DNA of 64,000 bases from JBFMFR01 sp040752025 (GCA_040752025.1 JBFMFR010000023.1:35549-99548), one strand, 5' to 3'. Shown: positions 34,287 to 45,454, numbered from the stretch's first letter. The notes: a model not told the origin generated them from the sequence alone. Made by a program: numbers and translations.

Positions 34287-34853
34287 ATGAGCGCCAACGG
34301 CCAGCCACGCACGCGCATTGGGCTTACTGGGATGCAACAGCTATGGCTCGTGATTGGGCTGGCGGTCCTGGCGGTGGCGCTGACGCAGACGCGGCTGGCG
34401 CGCCTGGTGTACCGCCCGCCACGGATCAAATGGGCGACGATCGAGGCAGGCGAATTCGAGATGGGGACCAGCGGCGAGGGGCAATTCGCCCTGGCCGATG
34501 AGCTGCCGCGCCACACGGTTTACCTGGATGCGTTCGAGGTGATGCGCTACGAGGTTAGCAACGCCCAATATTTGCAATGTGTGCGAGCAAAGGTTTGCCA
34601 GGCGCCGGTTGGCAATGATTTCGTACAGACGGAGAACGCCCGTCGCCCGGTGGTGGGGGTGACCTGGGAGCAGGCTCAGGCGTTCTGTGCCTGGGCTGGT
34701 GGGCGGCTGCCAACAGAGGCAGAGTGGGAGAAAGCGGCGCGCGGCGGAAATTACACCTCGGCGAGCTGGCATCTCTATGCTGCCAGCCGCCTGGAATTGA
34801 TCCCTGGCAGCGCAAACCAGTGGATGGGTCTACGCTGCGTTCGTTCGAAGTGA
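34287..34853 (+). CDS. FGE-sulfatase (SUMF1-like) membrane-anchored protein, internally shortened
   Basis: 188 aa. One N-terminal membrane helix (LWLVIGLAVLAVALTQTRLA), then the family start IEAGEFEMGTSGEGQ and VTWEQAQAFCAWAGGRLPTE followed by AEWEKAARGG. Normally about 120 residues follow before the C-terminal RGG-x-W/Y block. Here the two meet directly (KAARGGNYTSASWHLYAAS, ending GLRCVRSK). I infer an in-frame deletion between two RGG-coding sequences, so the active-site region is probably missing. A longer frame to 34038 overlaps the HD gene and is not used. Confidence 0.7.
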   Translation: MSANGQPRTRIGLTGMQQLWLVIGLAVLAVALTQTRLARLVYRPPRIKWATIEAGEFEMGTSGEGQFALADELPRHTVYLDAFEVMRYEVSNAQYLQCVRAKVCQAPVGNDFVQTENARRPVVGVTWEQAQAFCAWAGGRLPTEAEWEKAARGGNYTSASWHLYAASRLELIPGSANQWMGLRCVRSK

Positions 34854-34865
34854 GCAGGCGCAAAG

Positions 34866-37208
34866 ATGGCGAAACCCTCACGGATGCAGAAGGTGCTGGC
34901 GAGGCTGGGTATGGGGCGCAACTTGCCTGAGGATGCCCTGGCAGGCCAGCCGGCGGCCGAGCGCGTGGTGCGGGTGGGCTGCCCGGCGCACAACTGCGGA
35001 GGGCGCTGCCTGTTGGTAGCGCATATCCGGGATGGAAAGATCGTGCGCCTGGAGACGGACGACCGCCCAGACCGGGTGGCGGCGGCCCAACTGCGAGCCT
35101 GCACGCGCGGGCGGGCCTATTTGCGCCGTCAGTACCATCCCGACCGGCTGCTGTACCCGATGAAGCGCGTTGGGCGGCGCGGCGAAGGGCGCTTCGAGCG
35201 CATATCCTGGGACGAAGCGCTGGCGCTTATGGCCGGGGAGATGCAGCGCGTGCGCCAGGCCTACGGCGACCGGGCCCTGTTCGTGCCGTACGGCACGGGC
35301 AGTTATAACCAACTGAACGGTTCGCAGACCGCCCGCCGCCTGATGAACCTGTCTGGCGGTTGTCTGGGGATTTACAATAGTTATAGCTGGGCGGCGATCA
35401 ACGTGGCCACGCCCACGGTGTTTGGCACGCTGACCACTGGCAACCAGCGCCAGGACTGGCTGAAGAGCAAGTACATTTTGATGTGGGGCTGGAACCCGGC
35501 CGAGATGCGGGATGGCACCAACAGCGATTATTTCGTCAAGCTGGCGCGCCAGAACGGGGCGCGGGTGGTGTGCATCGACCCGCGCCTGAGCCTGAGCGCG
35601 GCCAGCTTGGCGGACGAGTGGATCCCCATCCGGCCGGGGACGGACGCAGCGATGATGAGCGCTATGGCTTACGTGATGATCACGGAGGGGTTGTATGACG
35701 CCGATTTCGTGCGCACGCACTGCGTGGGTTTCGACGGTAGTCAAATGCCAGCGGGTATGGAAGCGGCCGAGAGCTACACGGATTACCTCTTGGGGCGGCG
35801 CGACGGCCAGCCCAAGACGCCTGAATGGGCCGAAAGCATCACGGCGGTGCCGGCCGGGACGATTGCCCGCATCGGGCGCGAGTACGCCACGATCAAGCCT
35901 GGGGTGCTGTACCAGGGCTATGGCATGCAACGGCGCGCCTACGGCGAGCAGGTGGTGCGGGCCGGCTGCGTGCTGGCGGCGATGACGGGCAATGTGGGCA
36001 TCGAGGGTGGCTGGGCCAGCGGGTTGGCCAACCAGGCCCCAGACGGCGGGCCATTCTGGAACGTTTTCCCGGTGGGCGAGAACCCAACGGGGGTGAGCAT
36101 CCCGGTGTTTTTGTGGACGGAGGCGGTGCTGCGCGGCGAGGAAATGACGGCTGCAGATGGCGTGATTGGAGCGGAGAAGTTGGGGCAAAACATCAAGCTG
36201 ATCTACGCCGTGGCGAGCAACGCCCTGATCAACCAGCACGCCGACATTAACCGCACGGCGCGCATTTTGCAGGATGAGAGCCTGGTAGAGTTTATCGCTG
36301 TGCAGGACAATTTCCTCACGCCCACTGGGCGCTTTGCCGACCTGCTGCTGCCGGCCTGTACACAGTTCGAGACCTGGGGCGTGGAGGATGGCTGGAAATA
36401 CGGCGATGAAGTGATCCTGATGCCTAAGCTGGTCGAGCCGCCGGGTGAATGCAAGAGCGATTACCGCATGTGCGCCGAGATCGCCGGTCGATTGGGGATC
36501 GGGGAGCTGTACACCCAGGGGCGCAATGAGCGCCAGTGGGTGGCGTGGATTCTGGAGCGCTACCGGGAGCGGCGCTTCCCAGGGCTGCCGTCGCTGGAAG
36601 CGTTTGAGGCGGCGAACATTGGCGTGTACGCCCACGAGGTCGAGCAGCCGGCGGTGGCGCTGGCGGATTTCCGCGCCAACCCGCAGGCGCACCCGCTGAA
36701 CACTCCCTCGGGTAAGATCGAGATTTTTTCCAAGGCGCTGGATGACATGCAGCGCCCCGAGGAGATCCCGGCGGTGCCCAAGTACATCCAGGAATGGGAA
36801 AGCCCCTTCGGCCCGGAGGCGGAGAAATATCCGTTACAGGCCATCGGGCACCATTACATGGGGCGGGTGCACTCCACGCACGACAACAACGATTGGCTGC
36901 AAGAAGCCTTCCCGCAGCGCATCTTCATCAACCCGCTCGACGCGCAGGCGCGCCGCATCCAGGATGGCGACCTGGTGAGGGTGTATAATGAGCGCGGGGC
37001 AACGATCTTGCCCTGCCGGGTGACGGCGCGCATCATGCCGGGGGTGGTGGATATCCCTCAGGGGGCCTGGTGGACGCCGGACGAAGCGGGCGTGGACCGG
37101 CGCGGATCGGTGAACGTGCTGACCTCGGCGCGCTGGACGCCGCTGGCCTTCGGCACGGCGCAGCACACGGCGATGGTAGAAGTGGAGAGAGTAAACGGAA
37201 AACAGTAG
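34866..37208 (+). CDS. DmsA-like molybdopterin oxidoreductase catalytic subunit
   Basis: 780 aa bis-MGD enzyme of the DMSO reductase family, closest in pattern to DmsA/YnfE. N-terminal Fe-S cysteines: GCPAHNCGGRC, then LRACTRGRAYLRR. A Ser in NSYSWAAI sits where the DmsA Mo ligand is. Other family blocks are KYILMWGWNPAEMRDGTN, EWIPIRPGTDAAMMSAMAYV and LINQHADINRTARILQDE. No twin-arginine signal is visible and no DmsB or DmsC gene follows, so location and electron partner are unknown. Substrate is not determinable; S- or N-oxides are typical. Confidence 0.88.
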   Translation: MAKPSRMQKVLARLGMGRNLPEDALAGQPAAERVVRVGCPAHNCGGRCLLVAHIRDGKIVRLETDDRPDRVAAAQLRACTRGRAYLRRQYHPDRLLYPMKRVGRRGEGRFERISWDEALALMAGEMQRVRQAYGDRALFVPYGTGSYNQLNGSQTARRLMNLSGGCLGIYNSYSWAAINVATPTVFGTLTTGNQRQDWLKSKYILMWGWNPAEMRDGTNSDYFVKLARQNGARVVCIDPRLSLSAASLADEWIPIRPGTDAAMMSAMAYVMITEGLYDADFVRTHCVGFDGSQMPAGMEAAESYTDYLLGRRDGQPKTPEWAESITAVPAGTIARIGREYATIKPGVLYQGYGMQRRAYGEQVVRAGCVLAAMTGNVGIEGGWASGLANQAPDGGPFWNVFPVGENPTGVSIPVFLWTEAVLRGEEMTAADGVIGAEKLGQNIKLIYAVASNALINQHADINRTARILQDESLVEFIAVQDNFLTPTGRFADLLLPACTQFETWGVEDGWKYGDEVILMPKLVEPPGECKSDYRMCAEIAGRLGIGELYTQGRNERQWVAWILERYRERRFPGLPSLEAFEAANIGVYAHEVEQPAVALADFRANPQAHPLNTPSGKIEIFSKALDDMQRPEEIPAVPKYIQEWESPFGPEAEKYPLQAIGHHYMGRVHSTHDNNDWLQEAFPQRIFINPLDAQARRIQDGDLVRVYNERGATILPCRVTARIMPGVVDIPQGAWWTPDEAGVDRRGSVNVLTSARWTPLAFGTAQHTAMVEVERVNGKQ

Positions 37209-37231
37209 ACGGCAGACAGGAGGAGGAGAAT

Positions 37232-37540
37232 ATGAGTATGTTCAAGAATCTGGCGAAGTTGTTCTCATCTCCGGCGAGGATCGATGAATGGGCTTATTGG
37301 GTGGCGGTCAAGTGCCATCGCTGTGGCGAGGTGATCCGGGCGCGGATGGACCTGCGCAACGATTTGAGCATCGATTACGGCGAGGAAGGCGGCAGCACAA
37401 CTTACTTCTGCCGCAAAATGCTGATGGGCGAGAACGGGCAGTGCTTCCAGCGCATCGAGATCGAGCTGACTTTCAACGCCAATCACAAACTGCTCAACCG
37501 GGAAATCAGCGGGGGCGTATTCGTCAACGTCAACGAATGA
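37232..37540 (+). CDS. Small CxxC zinc-ribbon-like protein
   Basis: 102 aa; start at 37232 with GGAGGAG seven bases upstream. Cysteines VKCHRCGEVIRAR and later TTYFCRKMLMGENGQCFQR form a possible four-Cys metal site. It follows the DmsA-like gene by 23 bases. I recognise no named family. It could be a small accessory protein. A longer frame starting at 37070 overlaps dmsA and is not used. Confidence 0.65.
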   Translation: MSMFKNLAKLFSSPARIDEWAYWVAVKCHRCGEVIRARMDLRNDLSIDYGEEGGSTTYFCRKMLMGENGQCFQRIEIELTFNANHKLLNREISGGVFVNVNE

Positions 37541-37582
37541 AACGAATGGAACGAATGTGTCAACGAATGGGGGAAACGAATG
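37532..37582. repeat. Five AACGAATG repeats at a gene end
   Basis: Exact AACGAATG at 37532, 37541, 37550, 37562 and 37575 (spacings 9, 9, 12, 13). The first contains the stop of the upstream gene. A similar but degenerate pattern GAACGGATT occurs at 21251-21267. Possibly slippage expansion. Confidence 0.7.
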
Positions 37583-37590
37583 GGATGAAA

Positions 37591-37619
37591 GCAGGCGGCA
37601 TGCTGTGCACGCCGCCTGC
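37591..37619. terminator. GC hairpin between convergent genes
   Basis: GCAGGCGGC (37591-37599) / GCCGCCTGC (37611-37619) with an 11-base loop, between the CxxC gene (+) and clpC (-). No T-run; a bidirectional terminator is likely. Confidence 0.55.
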
Positions 37620-37642
37620 GGTAGAAGCGGGGTAGAAACGGG

Positions 37643-40126
<2,484 letters not shown>

Positions 40127-40291
40127 AGTTGTTGTTTCCTTATTCGTAACTATCCGGGGAAACTCCCGAATGCAGCAATCGCTGGTCACCGGATAATTCT
40201 GAGAGTTCCAGGATCATTATAACATCGCAGACAAGATCGCTGTACTGGGGGTGCGTTAGAAATGTATTGGAAATCCCAGACCTGGCTGACT

Positions 40292-41893
40292 TCAAGGCTT
40301 TGCCGGTGTGGGGCTGTACGTGGCGGTGAGTGTCAGGGTGGGTGTGAGTGTCAGGGTAGGGGTGAGCGTCAGAGTGGCGCTGAACGGTTCGGTGGCAGTG
40401 AAGATGGGTGTCAGCGTCGGAGTGAGCGTGTCGGTGGGGGTAGCGGTAATTGATAGCAAGTAGATTTGCGGGATCCAGCCCACCCGCCCTTCGGAATCCT
40501 GGACTTCGATCCATACCAGACCGTCCAGGATTTGTTCGCCGTATAGTACGGTGAGGGCTTCGCCGTGCCGGACCCGGGCAATTTCCGGACCACCGGGCGA
40601 CTGGCGCAGCCACAGGCCGGGGAGGCCCGTGCTCCAGATTTTTGCCAGTGCGGGGGTGGGGGTATTCGTGGGGGTGGCGGTCTCCGTAGGGGTGGCGGTG
40701 AAGGTGGCGGTATCGGTGGGTGTGGCGGTGAAGGTTGGCCTGGGAGTGAAGGTGTGGGTGGGAGTAGGGCTGGGCCCAGGCGTGGGCGTGCGGGTTTGGG
40801 TGGGTGTGGGGGTGAAAGTGGGGGGAACGAGTGGGTCCAGACGCGCCGCGAGCACCTGACTGATCACGACTGACACGGGTTCTTGCAGGTGGTCGGCGAT
40901 GGCTTTTTGCAAGGCCACGCTGTCTTCGTAGCGCAACTGGGTCAAAGTGCGCAGAACGATGTTCAGGTGCAGGGTGTTGTCGATGTAGGATGAACTCCAT
41001 TCAACCAGTTCGGAATTGGGAATCTTGCCGACTTCCTCGGCGACGATAACTTCGATGCGGCGGTTGGCGTTGGCGTTTTGCACGAACTGGTAGCTGAAAA
41101 AGCTGAGCGAGCCGAGCAGGATGGCAGTGAAGAAGGCGGAAATCAGCAGACTGCACGGGATGCGGCGCTTCTCCTGGGGAATGGCGGAACGGAAGCCCAG
41201 AGTGAAGAAAACCAGCGAGGCGGCGAAGGTGATGCTGACCATGTTGGTGAGGAAGAGCAGGAAAGCGCCGCCGGCGACATCCATGCGCCCCATGGCCAGG
41301 CCGATGCCCACCGTGCACAGGGGCGGCATGAGGGCAGTGGCAATCGCCACGCCGGGCAGGGCGGCGGAAATGTTAGGCATCGCCAGGGCAAAAGCGGCGG
41401 CGGCGCCGCCCGCCAGGGCTACCCCCAGGTCGATGGGGCCGGGGTTGGTGCGGGCCATGACTTCGGCGGGCAGTTCTTGCAAGATAATGAAGGGCAGCTT
41501 GAGATTGCTCCAGGCGATCAGGAAGGAGATCACGATGGAAAGCAGCGCGCCGCGGATGATGGCGACGGCGGCGTCGCGCAGCAGGCGGCTGTCGCCGGTG
41601 AGTGAAGACAGGCCCAGGCCGATGATGGGGGACATGAGCGGGGCGACCAGCATGGCGCCGATGATGATGGCGGGGGAGTTGACCAGTAGCCCCTGGGTAG
41701 CGATGATGCCAGAAAGCACTACCAACAGGAAGAAGTCGAAATCCGGGCGTGAGGATTGGCGCAGTTGGATCTGCACCTCGGCGCGGCGCTCCACACTGAT
41801 CGGTTTGAGCACCTTGCGCCACCAGAAAAGCAGGCGCACGCGCAAGGAGGGAGAAGATTGTGTAGTCAGGTGTTCTTCTGAATGGTTGGGCAT
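40292..41893 (-). CDS. DUF389 membrane protein with SH3b and Thr/Pro-rich tails
   Basis: 533 aa. The N-terminal half is a DUF389 membrane domain with about six helices (FDFFLLVVLSGIIATQGLLV, then NSPAIIIGAMLVAPLMSPII, and NISAALPGVAIATALMPPLC). A soluble region follows, then a long TPT-repeat stretch (about 355-415). A bacterial SH3 domain comes next (GLWLRQSPGGPEIARV to GRVGWIPQIYLL), and finally a second Thr-rich repeat. The TPT repeats are coded by a long GTGGGG-type repeat on the plus strand. The SH3 and tails should lie outside and may bind the wall or surface polymers. Confidence 0.8.
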   Translation of the reverse strand: MPNHSEEHLTTQSSPSLRVRLLFWWRKVLKPISVERRAEVQIQLRQSSRPDFDFFLLVVLSGIIATQGLLVNSPAIIIGAMLVAPLMSPIIGLGLSSLTGDSRLLRDAAVAIIRGALLSIVISFLIAWSNLKLPFIILQELPAEVMARTNPGPIDLGVALAGGAAAAFALAMPNISAALPGVAIATALMPPLCTVGIGLAMGRMDVAGGAFLLFLTNMVSITFAASLVFFTLGFRSAIPQEKRRIPCSLLISAFFTAILLGSLSFFSYQFVQNANANRRIEVIVAEEVGKIPNSELVEWSSSYIDNTLHLNIVLRTLTQLRYEDSVALQKAIADHLQEPVSVVISQVLAARLDPLVPPTFTPTPTQTRTPTPGPSPTPTHTFTPRPTFTATPTDTATFTATPTETATPTNTPTPALAKIWSTGLPGLWLRQSPGGPEIARVRHGEALTVLYGEQILDGLVWIEVQDSEGRVGWIPQIYLLSITATPTDTLTPTLTPIFTATEPFSATLTLTPTLTLTPTLTLTATYSPTPAKP

Positions 41894-42058
41894 GGCGCTC
41901 CTCCAGGTTTATTGTAACCGGATATGCGCAGAAATCAAGCAGGTGGGAACTATTGGCGAGAGAGGGGCGTCTATCTGCTGGATGGGCGACCGGCCGGGAG
42001 ATGAAACAACCGGCTGGCAGCCCGCAGAATTCGAAGTATTCAGTTCAGGAGAATTACG

Positions 42059-42811
42059 ATGCGTACCAAAATTTACTTTGTTTTGAGCGTTTTGCTGCTT
42101 TCCAGCCTGCTGACGGCCTGCGCCGGGGCGGCTTTTGCCCAATCGGCTACGCCTGGCGTAGAGGGCCAGGGCTCGCAGCAGGTGTACCGCACGCTGTCGG
42201 TGAACGGCAGCGGCAAAGTCGACCTGACGCCGGACATGGCCTATGTCAGCATTGGCGTACATAATGAGGAAGCCAGCGCTACGGCGGCTGTGACGAACAA
42301 TAACACCCAAACTCAGAAGGTGATCGACGCTTTGAAGAGTTTTGGCATTGCCGACAAGGACTTGCAGACGATCAACTTCAGCATCTACCCGCAGCAGAAA
42401 TACGACCAGGAAGGCAAGCCGACGGGCGAGATCACTTACAGCGTGGATAACTCGGTCTACGTCACGGTGCGCGACCTGGGCAAGCTGGGCGGCGTGCTGG
42501 ACGCGGCGGTGAAGGCTGGAGCCAATACGATCAACGGCATCCAGTTCGATGTGGCCGACAAGCAGGCAGCTCTGGTGCAGGCGCGCAAGGCCGCCATCCA
42601 GAACGCCCAGGCCACGGCTGAGGAACTGGCCGCGGCGGCGGGCGTCAGCCTGGGGGCGATCCAGATGATCAACGTGTATGGTGGGGACGTCCCCGTGCCG
42701 ATGTACGACAAGCGCGCCGCGGGCGTGATGACAGCGGAGGCTGCCGTGCCGATCCAGCCGGGCCAGGTGACGATCAGCGTGGAGGCTAACCTGGTGTACG
42801 AGATTCGCTAA
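42059..42811 (+). CDS. SIMPL (DUF541) domain lipoprotein
   Basis: 250 aa; AGGAGAATTACG before the ATG. A signal peptide with lipobox-like LLTACAG, then the SIMPL fold: LSVNGSGKVDLTPDMAYV, VIDALKSFGIADKDLQTINF, a DLGKLGGVLDAAVKAGAN segment, KAAIQNAQATAEELAAAAG and a C-terminal VTISVEANLVYEIR. Family length and order fit. Periplasmic or surface role unknown; family members (e.g. YggE) are tied to oxidative stress. Confidence 0.9.
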   Translation: MRTKIYFVLSVLLLSSLLTACAGAAFAQSATPGVEGQGSQQVYRTLSVNGSGKVDLTPDMAYVSIGVHNEEASATAAVTNNNTQTQKVIDALKSFGIADKDLQTINFSIYPQQKYDQEGKPTGEITYSVDNSVYVTVRDLGKLGGVLDAAVKAGANTINGIQFDVADKQAALVQARKAAIQNAQATAEELAAAAGVSLGAIQMINVYGGDVPVPMYDKRAAGVMTAEAAVPIQPGQVTISVEANLVYEIR

Positions 42812-42841
42812 GGCAGCGAGTGATTACTAACTAGCTATGCA

Positions 42842-42891
42842 ACGGCTGGGGCAGGGGCTTCCTGGAATGGGAGGCCGGCTGCTCCAGCCGT
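42842..42891. terminator. Long GC palindrome after the SIMPL gene (REP-like, copy 1)
   Basis: ACGGCTGGGGCAG (42842-42854) pairs with CTGCTCCAGCCGT (42879-42891), with one G-T pair and a smaller inner stem. It lies 31 bases past the SIMPL stop and before the convergent PPC gene. A related palindrome occurs at 53771-53822. Confidence 0.6.
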
Positions 42892-42922
42892 ATGTTATTT
42901 GCCAACCTGGAGACAGCGTTGT

Positions 42923-43726
42923 TTAGCGTACTGCCAGGGGCAACGACATGGTGTAGATGGGATCACAGGGATCCAGGGTGATATCCAGGTAATAAAGGTT
43001 CAGGCCTACGGCGAAGAACTGGCTGACTTTCAGGTAGTAAGCGCCAGCCGGGAGGGCGTCCTGGCCGCAGAAGCGGTCGATGCGCGAGAATTTGTTCTGC
43101 GCAGAGATATCATCGTTGCTCTCGACAAGGCTCAGCCCGCTGTCGTACAGGTAGATGATCGTGTCGCCAGTGGGACCGGAGGTTTCAATGACCAGTCCGG
43201 TCTCTACCATCGAATCGATTCTGATCCAGTCGCTGTCCCCGGCGGGCCGCAAGCTGCGCACCTGGGTCTCGTTGGACAAGAACTGGCGGGAGAGTTCCCA
43301 GGTGTTGTCCGGTTCGTAGGGGTCGCCGCTTTCGCTGCCTGTGTTGAAGCACCACCAGGCGCCGCCGTTGGCGGACGTGTCACCCTGGGCGTTGTGGGCG
43401 ATCACCTGCCAGCAGTAGTGCGTGAAGGTCGCCAGACCGGTCAACCCGGCGCTGGTCAGGGAGGTCGGCACCCAGGCAGAGTCGCATTGGGAGTTGTCGA
43501 GCGTATCGATGCAGTAGGTGTAGCTGGATGCGCCAGCGCTGGCCCCCCAATCCAGGGTGGGGTTGGTGGAGATGCCATTTTCATTGGTAAAAGGCGTGAT
43601 TTTGTTGAAGCTGCCGGGCAAGGCGCTGGGAGATTGAGGCAAGGCGGCGGCTGCGGGCTGGGCGTTGAAAGCGGCGAAGGCAGCCAGCAAGGCGATTAGA
43701 TAAGAAACAGATGTTTTCTGATTCAT
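42923..43726 (-). CDS. Secreted protein with Fn3-like and PPC domains
   Basis: 267 aa. Signal peptide (YLIALLAAFAAFNAQPAAAA), a fibronectin-III-like stretch (NPTLDWGASAGASSYTYCID to YCWQVIAHNAQGDTS), then a pre-peptidase C-terminal (PPC) domain: DPYEPDNTW, GDSDWIRIDSMVETGLVIE, GDTIIYLYDSGLSLVESNDD and GAYYLKVSQF. No catalytic domain, so it is an adhesion- or matrix-like exoprotein. The four Cys may form disulfides. Alone in its transcription unit. Confidence 0.75.
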   Translation of the reverse strand: MNQKTSVSYLIALLAAFAAFNAQPAAAALPQSPSALPGSFNKITPFTNENGISTNPTLDWGASAGASSYTYCIDTLDNSQCDSAWVPTSLTSAGLTGLATFTHYCWQVIAHNAQGDTSANGGAWWCFNTGSESGDPYEPDNTWELSRQFLSNETQVRSLRPAGDSDWIRIDSMVETGLVIETSGPTGDTIIYLYDSGLSLVESNDDISAQNKFSRIDRFCGQDALPAGAYYLKVSQFFAVGLNLYYLDITLDPCDPIYTMSLPLAVR

Positions 43727-43834
43727 GCCCGACTCCTGATTTGGCTGGTACGGCGGGACTTGCCCCCATAGCTGGCTTTATCTTAGCATAAAAACCTGTA
43801 GAAAAACACCGGAACCCCCAGTTTTCCTGAAGGA

Positions 43835-43924
43835 TCAGGCGAACACACGCCATATATATGCCAGAACGATGGCGGCGAGCAGCAGCCAGATGGCGATGAT
43901 GATACCCGCGGCGACATAATTCAC
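43835..43924 (-). CDS. 29-aa single-helix membrane protein
   Basis: GTG at 43924 preceded by AGGGGAAACC; the product begins MNYVAAGIIIAIWLLLAA and is one hydrophobic helix with a short basic end (WRVFA). It begins ten bases past the DUF1232 gene stop, so the two look coupled. Too short for a database-style call; the ribosome site and hydrophobic composition support it. Confidence 0.5.
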   Translation of the reverse strand: MNYVAAGIIIAIWLLLAAIVLAYIWRVFA

Positions 43925-43933
43925 CGGTTTCCC

Positions 43934-44212
43934 CTAACCCAGCATTTCCCGGGCGCGGCTGTCTGCCATGACTTCCACCGGGATGAGCTTCAGGGCGATT
44001 TTTACACCCAATGGGATTAGAACCAGGTCGTCCAGGTAGCCGAGGATGGGGACAAAATCAGGGATCAGGTCAATTGGGTTGAAGGCGTAAGCGACGACAC
44101 AGGCGGCAAGTATTCTGGCGTACCAGGGCGTGCGCGCATCCCGGTATGCCAGGTAGAGGGCATATACTTCAACTTTGAGCAGCCGGGCGGCTTGTTTCCA
44201 CTTTTGCAGCAA
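43934..44212 (-). CDS. DUF1232 membrane protein
   Basis: 92 aa. The DUF1232 signature is clear: YAFNPIDLIPDFVPILGYLD, then DLVLIPLGVKIALKLIP. Two hydrophobic parts flank it. Function unknown across the family. The gene follows the aminopeptidase gene by 17 bases on the same strand. Confidence 0.85.
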   Translation of the reverse strand: MLQKWKQAARLLKVEVYALYLAYRDARTPWYARILAACVVAYAFNPIDLIPDFVPILGYLDDLVLIPLGVKIALKLIPVEVMADSRAREMLG

Positions 44213-44229
44213 AGGCAGCCTTCTGGGTT

Positions 44230-45237
44230 CTACTTCAAAATAAAGCGACCGTCTTTCATCAGCGTTTCGCCATCTACTTCGATGGTGCAGCCTGGATTGA
44301 CCACATCAACGTGAATGGCGGAAGTCCAATCCGCGCCGGTCTGGTGGCCGAGCGGGTCGCCAAAAGCGATGTGGACACCGGGGATTTTCTCGTCTTGAAG
44401 TATGAAACCGCACAGGCGCGCGATGCCGGTGTTTGTGCCGATGGCAAACTCGCCGACTCGGCGGCCATTCTCGACCGAATCGAGATAATCAGCAACTTCA
44501 TCGGCGATATCTTGGCGCTCGCACTCGATTTTTTCGGCATGGGAAGCAACGATTTCGAAGGTTACCGGTTGAGGCAGGACGCTGTATTTGGCAGAAAGAT
44601 AATCCCCCAGAACGTAGGCGACGAAACGACCCTCGATGAAGGCAGGACTGGTGCACACTTCGCCCTCGGGAAGGTTCCCGAAACTGCGAGGTTTGTGGTA
44701 GAGACCGTTCATCGGCAGCCACCTGAGCTTTTCATCGAAGCGAGCCAGGATATCTGTCCCATCCGGCGAAGTGACGTGGATGGTTTTGGCATGGCGGACA
44801 ATCTCGTAAACGCGCAGGGTCAGCTCGCTGACCTGGTTGTAGTCCAGACGCATGCCTTCCCGCATGATCTGTGCAGTGATGGTTGGCATGTGAGCGTGTC
44901 TCGCTCCGAGCTGGCCTAAGACGAGAGCAATCAGGCCGGTGCGCAGTGCAAGCTCATTCTCTTTCACGCTAGCAGCGTAGAATGTGACGGTAGGTGAAAA
45001 GCTGGTGATGCACTGCGCCAGTTCTTCTGGAAAGCGGGTTATCGGACGGGCGCCGGACTCCTCCAGGCAAACGCTTACTACGGTGGCTCCAACAGTTTTG
45101 ATTTCATCTTCCAAAGCCTGGGCAACATCCAAAGTTTCCTGATCTGTGAGGATGAAAACTCTGTCGGAAGGCTCTACCTTCATGGCAACCTGAACGGCGT
45201 TCTTTGCCCCTTGAATTAGCTCAAGGTCGTGGCTCAT
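44230..45237 (-). CDS. M29-like aminopeptidase family protein
   Basis: 335 aa. The C-terminal part carries M29-type metal-site blocks: GEFAIGTNTGIARLCGFI, GVHIAFGDPLGHQTGADW and AIHVDVVNPGCTIEVDG. It is shorter than characterised M29 leucyl aminopeptidases (about 400 aa), with a compact N-terminal domain (VFILTDQETLDVAQALEDEI). The activity is therefore uncertain; related shorter proteins are annotated as leucyl aminopeptidase or NicX-like. Followed by the DUF1232 gene. Confidence 0.7.
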   Translation of the reverse strand: MSHDLELIQGAKNAVQVAMKVEPSDRVFILTDQETLDVAQALEDEIKTVGATVVSVCLEESGARPITRFPEELAQCITSFSPTVTFYAASVKENELALRTGLIALVLGQLGARHAHMPTITAQIMREGMRLDYNQVSELTLRVYEIVRHAKTIHVTSPDGTDILARFDEKLRWLPMNGLYHKPRSFGNLPEGEVCTSPAFIEGRFVAYVLGDYLSAKYSVLPQPVTFEIVASHAEKIECERQDIADEVADYLDSVENGRRVGEFAIGTNTGIARLCGFILQDEKIPGVHIAFGDPLGHQTGADWTSAIHVDVVNPGCTIEVDGETLMKDGRFILK

Positions 45238-45454
45238 TTTTCATCTCTCCGTTTGATCACCATACGCTACTTATCCAGCCCACCATTCCAGGTAGTGACT
45301 ATGTTCGATTATCATTCTACCGCAATTTCATCCATTGGAATAGAAGCGGAAGGCGAATAGATGTGGAAAGCCCCGCTGTTCCCAGCTATGATCTCGCTTA
45401 TAATGTTCAGGAGACCAGTAATCCATTATATGAGCTGTAGAAAACAGGAGAAGA

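Noticed and set aside
34878..36692. 604-codon minus frame opposite the DmsA-like gene
   Set aside because: His/Arg/Gln-rich shadow of a well-supported gene on the other strand.
40640..40830. Tandem repeat of GTGGGGGT-type units as a satellite or CRISPR-like array
   Set aside because: It is the coding DNA for the Thr/Pro linker of the DUF389 protein, with no regular spacer structure.
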